Below, in pieces: positions 21,371 to 32,072 of a DNA stretch of 64,000 nt. Below the pieces are notes generated by a model, which was given only the letters and a program-made list of their open reading frames with translations, had not been told where the DNA came from and ran no database searches. Position numbers and translations under genes: made by a program. Positions within the stretch are counted from its first letter, which is position 1, and each line of letters starts with the position of its first letter. The stretch is from Chamaecrista fasciculata (Eukaryota > Streptophyta > Magnoliopsida > Fabales > Fabaceae): assembly GCA_003254925.1 (NCBI GenBank), contig QANZ01007536.1, positions 50,380 through 114,379 on the forward strand. The letters are read 5' to 3'.

Positions 21371-22366
21371 ATGGAAACGCAAAATAGTTCATTCTCCGAT
21401 CTCCCGGACGAACTTCTCTCCGATATCTCAGAGCGATTCAGACTCATCGATCTTCTCAGTTTTCGCGGTTTTCGCGGCATCTGCAAAAACACTCGTTCTG
21501 CTTCTTCTGATTCTTCCGGCGCCATTGAAGAACAATCTTCTTCGCAATGTATTCCTTGGTTCCTTCTCTACGGCGATGGTCCTAACTGTTCCATCGTCAC
21601 CAACACTAACAACAACAGATCCTACAAAATCAACCTTCCAGAAATCGCCGATTCCACTTGCGTCTTTTCTCTCGACGGATGGCTCCTCTTTCTCTCTCTC
21701 GATTCATCAATGTTCTTCTTTTGCCCTTTTTCAAAATCAAGAATCGATCTCCCAAATTGCCCTTTCAATTCGACCGATTCGAACTTTGCGGCGGCGTTTT
21801 CCCATTCCCCGACGAACAGAGACTGCGCCGTCGTGGTTTTACGGCGCTCAATCGAGAAACGACGGTACATTGAGATCTGTCTTCTTCGCCGCGGAGATAA
21901 CGAGTGGCGTAAGTACGAGTATAGCGACGATGTTAACCAATTGCGAGAGATAGAGAGCGTGATGCATCACGAAGGGGCTTTTCATTTTCTGGATGGTTCT
22001 TCTGGTTTGGGGATTTTTTATGACAAGATTCAGAGATGGTCTACGAGTTTTACAGCGCCGGTCAAAAACAAAAAAGATATGGATAAAAGTAAAGTGGTAT
22101 ACTTAAGAGAGCACTATTTTTTCGGTAAGAAATCGGAGGAGATTATGTCAGTTTTGGGAATTGAAGAAGCGTGTTCTATAACTATATGTGGGACGTTGAT
22201 TTCGAAGACGGGTTTTGAATACCATTTGATTGATCATGAGAAGTATATCGATGAAACATCTGAAACTGAAGATGATAATGGAGATGGACTACTACGTGAG
22301 TTGAAAGGGGTGTGGATTCAGCCAAGATTCCATCAGATTCCACTGAATCAATCCTGGTCATTGTGA
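21371..22366 (+). CDS. F-box protein with DUF295-type C-terminal region, copy B
   Basis: Encodes 331 aa. F-box proteins are substrate adaptors of SCF ubiquitin ligases: the F-box binds SKP1 and the C-terminal part binds targets, none of which is known here. The F-box is at about residues 7-45 (SFSDLPDELLSDISERF, then ID LLSFRG, then CKNTRSAS), and a DUF295/SKIP23-like region follows (WFLLYGDGP, GWLLFLS, NRDCAVVVLRR, GAFHFLDGSSGLGIFYD, FFGKKSEEIM). The start is set by the intron acceptor at 21364 and by agreement with copies C and D. Relative to C it has a 9-bp duplication giving FRGFRG. TATA box and leader intron are present, so it looks expressible. The F-box call is by motif; the C-terminal assignment is less certain. 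Confidence 0.85.
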   Translation: METQNSSFSDLPDELLSDISERFRLIDLLSFRGFRGICKNTRSASSDSSGAIEEQSSSQCIPWFLLYGDGPNCSIVTNTNNNRSYKINLPEIADSTCVFSLDGWLLFLSLDSSMFFFCPFSKSRIDLPNCPFNSTDSNFAAAFSHSPTNRDCAVVVLRRSIEKRRYIEICLLRRGDNEWRKYEYSDDVNQLREIESVMHHEGAFHFLDGSSGLGIFYDKIQRWSTSFTAPVKNKKDMDKSKVVYLREHYFFGKKSEEIMSVLGIEEACSITICGTLISKTGFEYHLIDHEKYIDETSETEDDNGDGLLRELKGVWIQPRFHQIPLNQSWSL

Positions 22367-22439
22367 TGATAGAATCGATATTTATTTTCGTATGTGTTAG
22401 ATTTTGCTAAATATTGTTATCAACTTATCATGAATAGTT

Positions 22440-22650
22440 TTAGAATTTCGTTTTGGTTGCTCAACTTGCTACAACGTTTTACTGTTAGTTTCTCAGTATT
22501 CTCGATCCAACTTTTCCATTAAAAAAAAAAATAGAACTAACTTTAATCTCCAAAAAGTTTTATTATTTTGCATTAAGGTCTTTTTTTTTATAATAGGATC
22601 AAAACGTAAGAAAAAAATCAAGAATTTAAATTGATTTCACACCACAATAA
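22440..22650. mobile_element. Lone arm of the 0.6-3.0 kb Mutator-like family
   Basis: The stretch 'attaaggtctttttttttataataggatcaaaacgtaag' closely matches the arm sequence around 770-830 and 1470-1520. The matching opposite arm was not found nearby, so this is a remnant. Confidence 0.55.
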
Positions 22651-22679
22651 AAAAAAAAAAAAAGAAACTTCTAATCTAT

Positions 22680-23165
22680 TATCTATCTATCTATTATCTA
22701 TTATAAAGTTGTATGCACATGAGTCCCCTCATATCAACTTGTCATGTCATCTGCTAAAAAGCCTCCCAAATTGTGGGGAATGGATCCTCTGCTGTAAAAT
22801 TTTGGTGCTGTCATGTTGTTCATGAAATCTACATGGTTGATTTTTCATCCTATGGCTCATATTGTTTCAACCCAAAACACGTGCATTTTTTAAAGTTGAA
22901 ATTAATACAAACAGCATGGACAACACCACAATTATACAACAGAGGATCCACACCTCAAATTGTCATGTCATCTCTTACAAACCCTCCCAAAATTTCACAA
23001 AAAATCAAACTGCAAACCCTCCCAAAATTTCACAAAAAATCTTACTGCAGATTAAAATAAGTCTTAGTAAAAACCCTCCCAAAAATGTCATCTCCTAAAA
23101 ACCCTCCCAAAACTTCACAAAGAATCTTACTGCAGATTAAAATAAGAGTATTAGATTTTTAAGTC
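22680..23165. repeat. Region of degenerate repeats with CCCTCCCAAA core
   Basis: The phrase 'accctcccaaaatttcacaaa' recurs several times between about 22979 and 23120, alternating with 'atcttactgcagattaaaat'. No coding potential. A CT-rich leader-like stretch with TTATAAATAG (23231-23240) follows, which could be a promoter or LTR core, but I see no gene behind it. Confidence 0.5.
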
Positions 23166-23621
23166 ACTTTTTAAAATCAAATTTAAATTTTTAGCTATAG
23201 ATTTAATTCTCTTATTTCTCCATTCCTCATTTATAAATAGAGGATATGATGGATCACTAGGGGATAAAAGAACACTCCCCTGAGTTTTGAATCTCTCAAT
23301 TTCTCAAGGTAGCTTTACTCTTGACTCTCTCTCTTCATTCCCCTTTCTTCTATTTTCTCTTCATCTTGATCTCAACTTTAATTTTCGGGTAGATTGAGAT
23401 CTTCAAAGGAGTGAATTGCAAACTATGTCTTTCAAATTTAAGACTATATTATGACCATATTTTTCTGAAATTATAGTTTGACTCTTCAATATTATTATTG
23501 TTTTCACTTTAGTCACTATATACAATGATCTAGGGGTCTATTTATAATGATTTAAAATGTTTAGGGTGTGATCTATAATATTAGCAAAAGTTTGTGAAAG
23601 TCGTCTTCCCTTGACCCTATG

Positions 23622-23780
23622 CGTTAGAACTGTCAAAACGAGCCATCCCAGCTCACTCGAGTTGGCTCGTCACGAGCCACGGCTTACGTGGACTAGTTCA
23701 CGTGAGCCAAAAAAATCTCAAGCGAGTCAAGTTTTTCTAACCCTGCTCGTCAATTTAGTGAGTCGGGTTAGCCCACTTAA
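23622..23780. mobile_element. hAT-like transposon end (partial)
   Basis: 'TAGAACTGTCAAAACGAGCC' followed by repeated 'ggctcgt/gagcca' words resembles the 5' end of Ac-like hAT elements. No matching 3' end or 8-bp duplication was found within about 1 kb. Confidence 0.35.
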
Positions 23781-24165
23781 CCCACCAATTATTAAATTTA
23801 TTTATTTATTTTTCCATTCTTTTTTCCAATTATTAAAATATTTAATTTTCTCATATTCATGAATTTTTTATTTTAAATTCTTACATAAATATTAATAATA
23901 TATACTATACATATTATAATGACTTATAAGATTATTCAAAATTTTTTAAAGTATTTTTCCTTATATATATTTATCTTATATTCAAGATAAATATCTCTTT
24001 AGTGCATGAAATATCCCTCTCTCAAAAATAAAAACTAATTATTTACGCAAATTACTCTCCCGCAATTCTTTAGTATAATAATTGTATATCAATTTTAAAT
24101 TATCAACATATGATAAAACGTTGACTGAATTTTAAATTTAAAATTCATACAAGTAAAAGTTAATT
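23781..24165. other. intergenic, no gene seen
   Basis: AT-rich. May be the interior of the partial hAT-like element. Nothing coding. Confidence 0.4.
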
Positions 24166-24174
24166 TTAAATAAA

Positions 24175-24601
24175 GGGTAAATTACATTTTGGTATCCTGT
24201 GGTTTAGTCATATTTTATATTGATACCCTGTGGTTTTAAAAATGACACTTTGGTACCTTGTGGTATTCTCCATTAACACTTTGGTACCATTTGGAGTTAT
24301 TTTGTAATTTTAACCATAACAAATTTTGCAAAAATTATATATTGATGCCCAATATTTTTAGAAAATTACAAATAGATCCCTGGATATATATTATCTGGGG
24401 ACTAAAACGAAAATATTAAAAAAAAATTGGGGTCAATATGTAATTTTTGCAAAATTTGTTATGGTTAAAATTACAAAATAGCTCCAAATGGTGCCAAAGT
24501 GTTAATGGAGAATACCACAGGGTACCAAAGTGTCATTTTTTAAACCACAGGGTACCAATGTGAAATAAGACCAAACCACAGGATACCAATATCATTTACC
24601 C
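24175..24601. mobile_element. Palindromic Mutator-like MITE, GGGTAAATTACA family, copy 1
   Basis: Inverted arms of about 190 bp, beginning GGGTAAATTACATTTTGGTA and ending ...ATCATTTACCC, with a perfect 9-bp target duplication TTAAATAAA (24166-24174, 24602-24610). Non-coding. Sister copies lie at 29398-29827 and 62071-62214. Confidence 0.9.
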
Positions 24602-24889
24602 TTAAATAAATACTAATTCTTTGGCCAAAATAAGTAAATACTAATTTTTATTCATATCTCTCATTAGATAATTTTCAATTATTATTAATTAATACTCTAT
24701 ATATTAAATTTAAAACTTAAATTAAAGTATTAAATGACACTCTTTTTATTAAATTTAAATTTTCATTGAAAAAATAAGGAGTTATTAAATTTTAATTTTC
24801 TATTTATAGTTAATTTCAATTTTGAATTAATATAAAATTAAATAATAACAAAATCAGATAATTATATAAAAAGAATTGACATAATGAAT

Positions 24890-25325
24890 TTTTATCAAGT
24901 CAAGAAATCAGTCCCTCAATAATTGAAATATATTATTTAGTCCCTGGATCAAATTTAAGGACCTAAACGTACAAATTTAGTACCAATTCAAGGACCAAAT
25001 TGTATAAATTTAGAAAAAATTTAAGAACCAAAAAGTGTAAAATCATTTCAAATTTAGAAATCAAATTGTATTAATTTAGTAAAAATATAGAGACCAAAAA
25101 ATATAAAATCAATTCAAATTCAGAGACTAAATAGAATTAATTTAGTACAAATTGAGGGACAAAAAAATATAAAATTAATAAAAATTCATGGGTTAAATCG
25201 TCACTAGGGACCAAATAGTTGATAATTTAAATATACCAGGTAGCTAATTGTATTTTTCGATTATTCAGGAACTGATTAATTGAACCTATATAAATTTAGG
25301 GACCAAATAGTAAGTTTTCTCTATT
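24890..25325. repeat. Internally repetitive region of 'gggaccaaat' phrases
   Basis: About six imperfect repeats of roughly 70-80 bp with 'a(g)ggaccaaa...ataaatttag' words. It is probably an old MITE-type repeat; clear ends were not found. Confidence 0.45.
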
Positions 25326-25985
25326 AGATATGGTGGGGTCATGATGCTTCTTNTTTTGTCTTTGTACATTTAGATGTATTTTATTTTCTTTTTTTAAACT
25401 CTCATCCTTATATTATAACCTTTATTTAATCCAATAATTTCAATTATAATTATAATTAATTCAGTATGAACTTTTCTAATGACTCGGAATCATTTGAGAA
25501 TTTCGAAATCTTTTAAATACTCCAAACAATTATTTGATTTGATTCTCAAACTTAATTACTAATCTAGTGCTTCTAATTTGTTTTAAATTTTGATCCTTTG
25601 CTAATATTTTTTTTTTCTTTATCCTTTGCTGATCTATGCGATTGAATGTGTAGCGTAGTATCTCCTGTCTTTAGCCAAAAAAAATATCTCAAATTGCCAA
25701 ATCTTCAACTCCATAATTTACTTTTCTTTATTTACCCAACAATTCAATTTGAAGAGTTTTATGCTAAATACACCCAACTATTGATCATTGAAAAATATCA
25801 TATTTACATATAAACAATGATAAATGTTTAATCTATCCACATGAAAACAAATTGAACTATTGTCCTGACGGTCAAAAGTTTATTACTTGACAAATATTTT
25901 GTAATACTTTTTAGATAACTTCTAGGTATTGATTTGTTAACTAAATTGATATATTTAGTATTAATAAATTGAAGGATGTTTTGTA
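25326..25985. other. intergenic, no gene seen
   Basis: AT-rich, one unresolved base (n) near 25353. Nothing recognised. Confidence 0.45.
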
Positions 25986-25995
25986 ATACTTTTTA

Positions 25996-27001
25996 GGCCA
26001 AAGTGCGAATTTGGTCCTGTAACTTCATTCCAGGTCTCAAATCAGTCATATATCTTTTTTTGTCTCGAATTTTGGCTTGTATCTTTGCTCCAGGTCCCAA
26101 ATCAGTCCTATATCTTTTTTTTTTGTCAGTTTTGGCCCCATATGTTTTGAAAACCTCCCACTGTTAGTTCTCCGTCCATTTTAATTACAGTTTAGTCTAA
26201 AAACTTCAAATCCCTTTCATTTTAGTCCATGACTATCAAAATGACACTGAAAGAGCATCCCTGAAGATTCTCAAACCTTATATCTTGGTCCCTGATCCAT
26301 GAATTCTTCATGAAATGAAATAGATATGCAAAAACAACACAAATTAAAGCAAATAACAGAGGGACCAAATCTCACTCAAATAATCGCCCTCAAATGCTTT
26401 AAGAAAGAATTTTCAAAAATCCAAATTTTTGAGGAGGGAGGTGACAGAAGAAAGTTTGGATTTTTCGAAAATTATTTCTTAAAGTATTTGAGGGCGATTA
26501 TTTGAGTGAGATTTCAGCGAGGATTGGGGTTTTTGGATGATTTATTGAGTTTTTCGGCTATTTTCGTATGTTTTCCGACGAGTTTGGGGCTTTTTTCGGT
26601 GGGTTTTAAATTTTCTGCATTTTCAGTTTTGGTCCCTCTGTCATTTGCTTTAATTTGTGTTGTTTTTGCATATCTATTTCATTTCATGAAGAATTCATGG
26701 ATCAAGGACCAAGATGTAAAGTGTGAGAATCTTCAGGGATGCTCTTTCACTTTCATATTGATAGTCAGAGACTAAAGTGAAAGGGACTTGAAGTTTTCAG
26801 GACTAAATTGTAATTTAAAATGAATGGAGGACTAATGGTGGGAGGTTTTCAGAACATATGGGACCAAAACTGAGACAAAAAAGATATATGACTGATTTGG
26901 GACCTAGAGAAAAGATACAGGACCAAATTGTAAACAAAAAAAGATATATGACTGATTTGGGACCTGGAGCAAAGTTACAAGACCAAATTCGCACTTTGGC
27001 C
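25996..27001. mobile_element. 1-kb palindromic Mutator-like element
   Basis: Ends GGCCAAAGTGCGAATTTGGTC and the inverse, perfect 9-bp duplication TACTTTTTA (25987-25995, 27002-27010). The arms pair over most of the element (e.g. 'tgaattcttcatgaaatgaa' near 26297 against 26684). No transposase; the open frame 26506-26775 lies in an arm and is not a gene. A related lone arm may lie at 34640-34760. Confidence 0.9.
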
Positions 27002-27019
27002 TACTTTTTACATAAACCA

Positions 27020-28825
27020 CTGAATTTTTAAACTCTATCAAGGGGTTTGGTCTTCCAAATCGCCAAATTAAATTGAAGATCGGAGCTCCAATAATGTTAC
27101 TTCGTAATATAGACAGATATTTGGGATTGTGCAATGCACTCGGCTCATGTTTCACGTCTTAGTGATCATGTCATTGAGGTAGTAATTACATATGGTAATT
27201 TCATTTCGTTCTTCAATGACTGATGAACAGAGCAATATATTCAATGTCATTAGTAATGTTGTGAGCGAGGGTAGCGAAGGTGTTTTTTTTTTTTCAATGG
27301 TTTTGGTGGTACTGGGAAGACGGTTTTATGGAAGACACTCATAGTTACTTTTCGGTCCAATAGTGATATTGTATTGGTAGGTACTATCTTATTTTTTTAT
27401 TCATCATTCTATATTATTAAAGTAAGTAAATTTTATTTGGTTTTAAAAGTTGTGATTGATTTTTTTTGTTGTTATGTATTATTTCTTAGTTCTATAATCT
27501 TTTGATGATCATAATTATAATGTATAAATTTTTAGTTATCTTAAATTTTATGAAGCTCTTGATAGAACATTAAAAGACATTATGCACTTCAAGAACCCCA
27601 AAGCACTGAATTGCTTTTTGGTGGTAAAGTTGTTGTATTCAGAGGAGATTCCAGACAAATCTTTCTTGTTAATCCCAAGGGCAGTAGGTAGGACATTGTA
27701 TTGGCATCACTTAATTCATCCTATATATGGTCTTCATGCAGAGTTCTTAATTTAATGCTCACTACAGACATTAAAAACCTTCTTTCCCATACCGACTTGA
27801 AGGTCTACCACGCCCCGGCGGCGCTTTCCAAGGAGCTTTTTAGTTGGCTTCCGAATCCTTATTTTCTTAGAGACAGATTTTATGTAATATTTTCTGAATT
27901 CCTTTTGTAATTGTTTCTTGTTGTATCAAAAAAAAAACAAAGCATTTGAGGCTCATGTAAGGTAGTTCGAACGTAGATGCCAATAGTATTAGAGAGTTCT
28001 CAGAGTTGATTTTAAGTGTCGGAGATCGAAAGAATGTCATTGAAATTGTGAATGGTGAATACGGGGTTAAAATTTCCAATTATTTACTAATTCATGGTGA
28101 TATGGATCACATTAAAGCAATTACTGATTATATTCTACATATTCAAATTTTCAAAATAGTTTTAATCTTCCTAACTATTATAGTGATTGAGCTATTTTAG
28201 CTCCCAATCTTGATAATGTTGCCAATTTGAATGACTATATGCTCCAACTACTTCTCGGCGTGGAAAAAGTATATTTGAGTTCCGACAGTATATGTATCTC
28301 TGACACTGCCCCATCTGACGATATGAATACGTATACCACTAAACTCTTAAATTCTGTTAAGGGTTCTGGTCTTCGCAATCACCATATCAAATTGAAGATT
28401 GGAGCATCAATTATGTTCCTTCGTAATATAGACAGATCGTTGAGATTGTGTAAAAGCACCTGTCTAATTGTTTCACGTCTTAGTGATCATGTTATTGAGG
28501 CAGTAATTACATCCGGTTAGTTCACTGATGAAAAGGTTCTTATTCCTCGAATGTCAATCACACCTTCAGATGTAAAATTGCCATTTAGATTTCAGCGTAG
28601 ACAGTTTCCTATTATGTTGTCCTTTGCAATGACTATAAATAAAAGTCAAGGTCAATCATTATTGAACGTTGGATTATATCTCTGTCGGTCTGTTTTCACA
28701 CATGATCAATTATATGTTGCAATGTCTAGTATTTGTTCATGAGCAGATTTGAAGAATTTGATATGCCAAGATGAGAACGAGGAGCCTGACATGACCTCTA
28801 ATGTTGTTTATCGAGAAGTTTTTTA
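27020..28825 (+). pseudogene. Pif1/Helitron-type helicase relic
   Basis: Pieces of the helicase that sits at the C terminus of Helitron Rep/Hel proteins. Order: a duplicated late piece (27035-27195, resembling 28370-28520: IKLKIGA(P/S)IM, LRNIDR), then LTDEQSNIFNVIS near 27215, then a Walker A motif GFGGTGKT at 27299-27322, then GGKVVVFRGD (27611 on) and SLNSSYIWSS (27707 on). Next come LNDYMLQLLLG, SSDSICISDTAPSD and [20 protein letters not shown] with NKSQGQSL near 28640, and a late motif [10 protein letters not shown]. It has multiple stops and shifts and a foreign insert near 27785-27955, so no product is expected. The order duplicated-tail then head suggests rearrangement or two relics. 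Confidence 0.8.
27785..27945 (+). mobile_element. Poly(A)-tailed insert within the helicase relic (possible retroposon)
   Basis: The helicase similarity is interrupted after LTTDI (near 27777) and resumes near 27965 (SNVDANSIREFSELIL). The intervening stretch is GC-richer at its left and ends 'ttgttgtatcaaaaaaaaaa', like the 3' end of a LINE or retroposed transcript. No clear target duplication was found. Confidence 0.4.
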
Positions 28826-29397
28826 AAATATTAATTAATTTGTTTATCTACTTTGTTAACGATATTGTCGTTTGTTATTGTAATTAACGGTATATTTTAT
28901 TGCTATAATTCTTTATGAATTTTTAATTTAAGCATGGTGTTTTTTTGTATATATAGCCTTTTAAAATGTATATTTATGATACTTAGTCATATATTTTGAC
29001 AATTTTATAGAATAATATATGTGCCAATTCTATGAGTCATTTTATCCGTAATTGCATGAGCGTTGGACTAGTAGTAACAAAGAAGAAGAAATATGAGTAA
29101 AGGAAATTGGGGAAAGGGCTAAATAATTAATTTTCCCCTTTTTAAAATAGATATTTCCACTTGTTCTTGCCGCCAAATCGAGTGTTTATTTGGGCCTTGG
29201 CAATTCAGTAAAGTAGTACATTTGTTTTTAGGGGTCAAAGAGGATATATATAATATGAAATAGACCATGATCATAGATTATCAAAATATAATTATCCTTA
29301 TTTATATACTATAACAAGTACAAAATATGCACTTATAAAATATCCACTTTCTCAAAATTTAGAAAAAAAAGTTATTTATATTCTTTAAATTTATTTT
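28826..29397. other. intergenic with upstream module of F-box copy C (left part)
   Basis: AT-rich. A CTAG followed by T at 29068-29072 is a weak candidate for a Helitron end downstream of the helicase relic. The block 'gccgccaaatcgagtgtttat...aaagtagtacattt' (29169-29225) recurs at about 35550-35597 and 36252-36270. The shared F-box upstream module starts near 29255. Confidence 0.5.
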
Positions 29398-29827
29398 GGG
29401 TAAATTACACATTGGTACCCTGTGGTTTGATCCTATTTCACTTTGGTACCCTGTGGTTTGAAACTTGACACTTTGGTACCCTGTGGTATTCTCCATTAAC
29501 ACTTTGGTACCCTTGGGAGCTATTTTGTAATTTTAACCATAACAAATTTTTCAAAAATTATATATTGACCCCAAAAAATTTTCAAAAAATTACAAATAGG
29601 TCCCTGAATACATATTATCTATGGACTAAAATGAAAACTTTAAAAAAATTTTGGGGTCAATATGTAATTTGTGCAAAATTTGTTATGGTTAAAATTACAA
29701 ATCAACCCCCAAGGGTACCAAAGTGTTAATGGAGAATACCACAGGGTACCAAAGTGTCAGGTTTCAAATCACATGGTACCAAAGTGAAATAGGGTCAAAC
29801 CACGGGGTACCAAAGTGTAATTTACCC
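29398..29827. mobile_element. Palindromic Mutator-like MITE, GGGTAAATTACA family, copy 2
   Basis: Ends GGGTAAATTACACATTGGTA and ...AAGTGTAATTTACCC, perfect 9-bp duplication ATTTATTTT (29389-29397, 29828-29836). It sits in the upstream module of F-box copy C, within about 20 bp of the point where copy B carries a different element. Confidence 0.9.
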
Positions 29828-29836
29828 ATTTATTTT

Positions 29837-30250
29837 TAAAATAATCTTTTTAGTAAGTTATGTTTTCAATAAAAAAAATATTATTTTAAAAGACAATTTA
29901 ATAATTTTCTACTAATTTAGAGCAAGATTTTATATATTCTTGAAATAAAGAAAGTTATATAATTATATCTTTAAAAATGAATATATGTTGATATTCTCTT
30001 AGGTTTAAAAAAATATCAATTAATGACTTTAAAATTTAAATAAGGATAAATTATATTTTATAGTATATATTTATATTTTATAGATTCCATTTATTTTGAA
30101 TCTCTAAACGATATTATCTTAGAAGATATTATTTATTTTTTTTGGTAAGCATATAGTATATATTTATATTTTATATCTTTAATCAAAATATTTTAAAAAG
30201 ATATATTGTTTTTTTCTTTTTTACAAAAATTACATTCTCTTAAGTGAACA
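29837..30250. promoter_or_regulatory. Upstream module of F-box copy C (right part)
   Basis: Same AT-rich module as 20784-21190, ending in 'ttaagtgaacagtataaaaagccg'. Confidence 0.55.
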
Positions 30251-30260
30251 GTATAAAAAG
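30251..30260 (+). promoter_or_regulatory. TATA box of F-box copy C
   Basis: GTATAAAAAG followed by CCGTTAGGT, identical in position and flanks to copy B. Confidence 0.75.
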
Positions 30261-30321
30261 CCGTTAGGTTACCCGACTCCATTTTTGTTCATCATGTTCT
30301 CCTCGATTGATTTACTTGAAG

Positions 30322-30449
30322 GTATGCAACAAATTAATTCTTTGTATAATCTTCCTTTATACTTACAATTATTTTACCTATTTTGATACTGATGACTCCA
30401 GCTAAAATCATCTATTTCAAACCACTTGCTCTGAATTATGAATTCGCAG
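30322..30449 (+). other. 5'UTR intron of F-box copy C
   Basis: Donor GAAG|GTATGC, acceptor TTCGCAG|ATACAT, 128 bp. The ATG lies 22 bases downstream of the acceptor. Confidence 0.6.
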
Positions 30450-30471
30450 ATACATAAACACACACAGAATC

Positions 30472-31443
30472 ATGGAAACGCAAAATAATTCATTCTCCGA
30501 TCTCCCTCGCGACGTTCTCTCCAATATCTCAGAGCGATTCGAACTCATTGATTTTCTCAGTTTTCGTGGCGCCTGCAAAAACACTCGTTCTGCTTCTTCT
30601 GATTCTTCCGCCGCCATTGAAGAACAATCTTCTTCGCATTGTTATCCTTGGTTCCTTCTCTACGGCGATGGTCCTAAATGTTCAATCCTCAACAACACTA
30701 ACAATAGACTCTACAAAATCAACCTTCCAGAAATCGTCGATTCCACTTGCGTCTTCTCTCTCGGCGGATGGCTCCTATTTCTCTCAACTGATTCATCGAT
30801 GTTCTTCTTTTGCCCCTTTTCAAAATCGAGAATCGATCTCCCAAATTGCCCTTTCTCGTTGAACGATTCGAACTTTGCCGCCGCATTCTCCCATTCTCCG
30901 ACGAATAGAGACTGTGCCGTCGTCGTTGTACGGCGCTCGAAAAAATACATTCAGACCTGTCTTCTTCGCCGCGGAGATAACGAGTGGCGCAAAGACGCGT
31001 ATAACAACAATGTTAAACACTTGGGAGCTATTACGAGCGTGATCCATCACGAAGGGGCTTTTCACTTTCTGGATCGTTCTTCTCATGTGGGGATTTTTTA
31101 TGACAAGATTAAGGCTTGGTCTAGCCGTTTTACATCGACGGTCAAAAATAGGGACGAAGTGGATAAAAATGAAGTGGTATACATTAGAGAGAATGATTTT
31201 TTCGGTAAGAAATCGCACGAGATGATGTTAATTTTGGGAATGGAAGAATCGTGTTGTATAAGTATATGTGGGACGTTGATTTCAAGGAGGGGTTTTGAAT
31301 ATCATTTTATTGATCATGAGAAGTATATTGATATAAGTTTTGGAATTGAAACTGGTAATAATGGACGTAGACTGCTACGTCAGGTGAAAGGGGTATGGAT
31401 TCAACCACGATTTCATCAGATTCCACCAAATCAAAGCTGGTGA
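30472..31443 (+). CDS. F-box protein with DUF295-type C-terminal region, copy C
   Basis: Encodes 323 aa and is collinear with copy B. Predicted role is substrate adaptor of an SCF ubiquitin ligase; target unknown. F-box at about residues 7-43 (SFSDLPRDVLSNISERFELI, DFLSFRGACKNTRSAS). The C-terminal region holds GWLLFLSTDSSMFFFCPFS, NRDCAVVVVRR, GAFHFLDRSSHVGIFYD and GTLISRRGFEYHFIDHEKY. Differences from B are mainly substitutions plus small length changes, consistent with a maintained duplicate. TATA box and leader intron are conserved. It may be a locus-specific member of a fast-duplicating plant F-box group. Confidence 0.85.
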   Translation: METQNNSFSDLPRDVLSNISERFELIDFLSFRGACKNTRSASSDSSAAIEEQSSSHCYPWFLLYGDGPKCSILNNTNNRLYKINLPEIVDSTCVFSLGGWLLFLSTDSSMFFFCPFSKSRIDLPNCPFSLNDSNFAAAFSHSPTNRDCAVVVVRRSKKYIQTCLLRRGDNEWRKDAYNNNVKHLGAITSVIHHEGAFHFLDRSSHVGIFYDKIKAWSSRFTSTVKNRDEVDKNEVVYIRENDFFGKKSHEMMLILGMEESCCISICGTLISRRGFEYHFIDHEKYIDISFGIETGNNGRRLLRQVKGVWIQPRFHQIPPNQSW

Positions 31444-31606
31444 TGCGGAAGAAGATTGAGCGTTTTGTAGTCCGTTTTCTTTTTGCAGTAGGTTTGATTT
31501 CATGGCGTTGTTTTGGTTTCTACTAAATATTTCTATTATGAAACTTTAATATATCTTTAGCTTTTTCATTAATCTAAACGTGCTATATTTTTCTATGAGT
31601 AATATA
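31444..31606. other. 3' flank of F-box copy C
   Basis: AT-rich 3'UTR-like sequence up to the next MITE. No further feature. Confidence 0.4.
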
Positions 31607-32072
31607 TAGGGATGATCAAATACCTATATCTAATAGGAACATGAAATTTAATCTATGGGTATGGTCGGGATCCGGATTCATCTTTAATGGTCCGGGTATA
31701 GTGGTACTCTACTCATATACTCATTAGTAATAATAAATATATTTTTATATAAAAAAAATATAATATTTTAACACTTTTTATTAAAAAAATATTATAATTT
31801 TTATAAATATTGAAATATTTTATTAATGCATTTATATTTATGATTTATTTTCTTTTATTTTCAGTATTATAGATGTAAAGAGTTGGATGAATATAAAATT
31901 TATATTAACGAAAAATAGTTTATTTTAAAATTTTTTCGGATCCGAGTCCGGGTATGAGAATCAGACTACCCTGCAGATATGGGTATGGAGATTGATTTTG
32001 ATACCTGCTCACATACGGGTCCGAGTTCGGGTATCATAGTACCTTATTCATACCCTACCCATGATCATTCCG
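31607..32072. mobile_element. hAT-like MITE
   Basis: Ends TAGGGATGATCAAATACC and ...CCCATGATCATTCCG, flanked by AGTAATATA on both sides (31598-31606, 32073-32081; 8 bp plus one shared base). Inner arms share 'ccgggtat/atacccg' words. Non-coding. Confidence 0.7.

Noticed and set aside
26506-26775. 89-codon open frame as a gene
   Set aside because: It lies within the pairing arm of the palindromic element 25996-27001; no protein features beyond Phe-rich translation.
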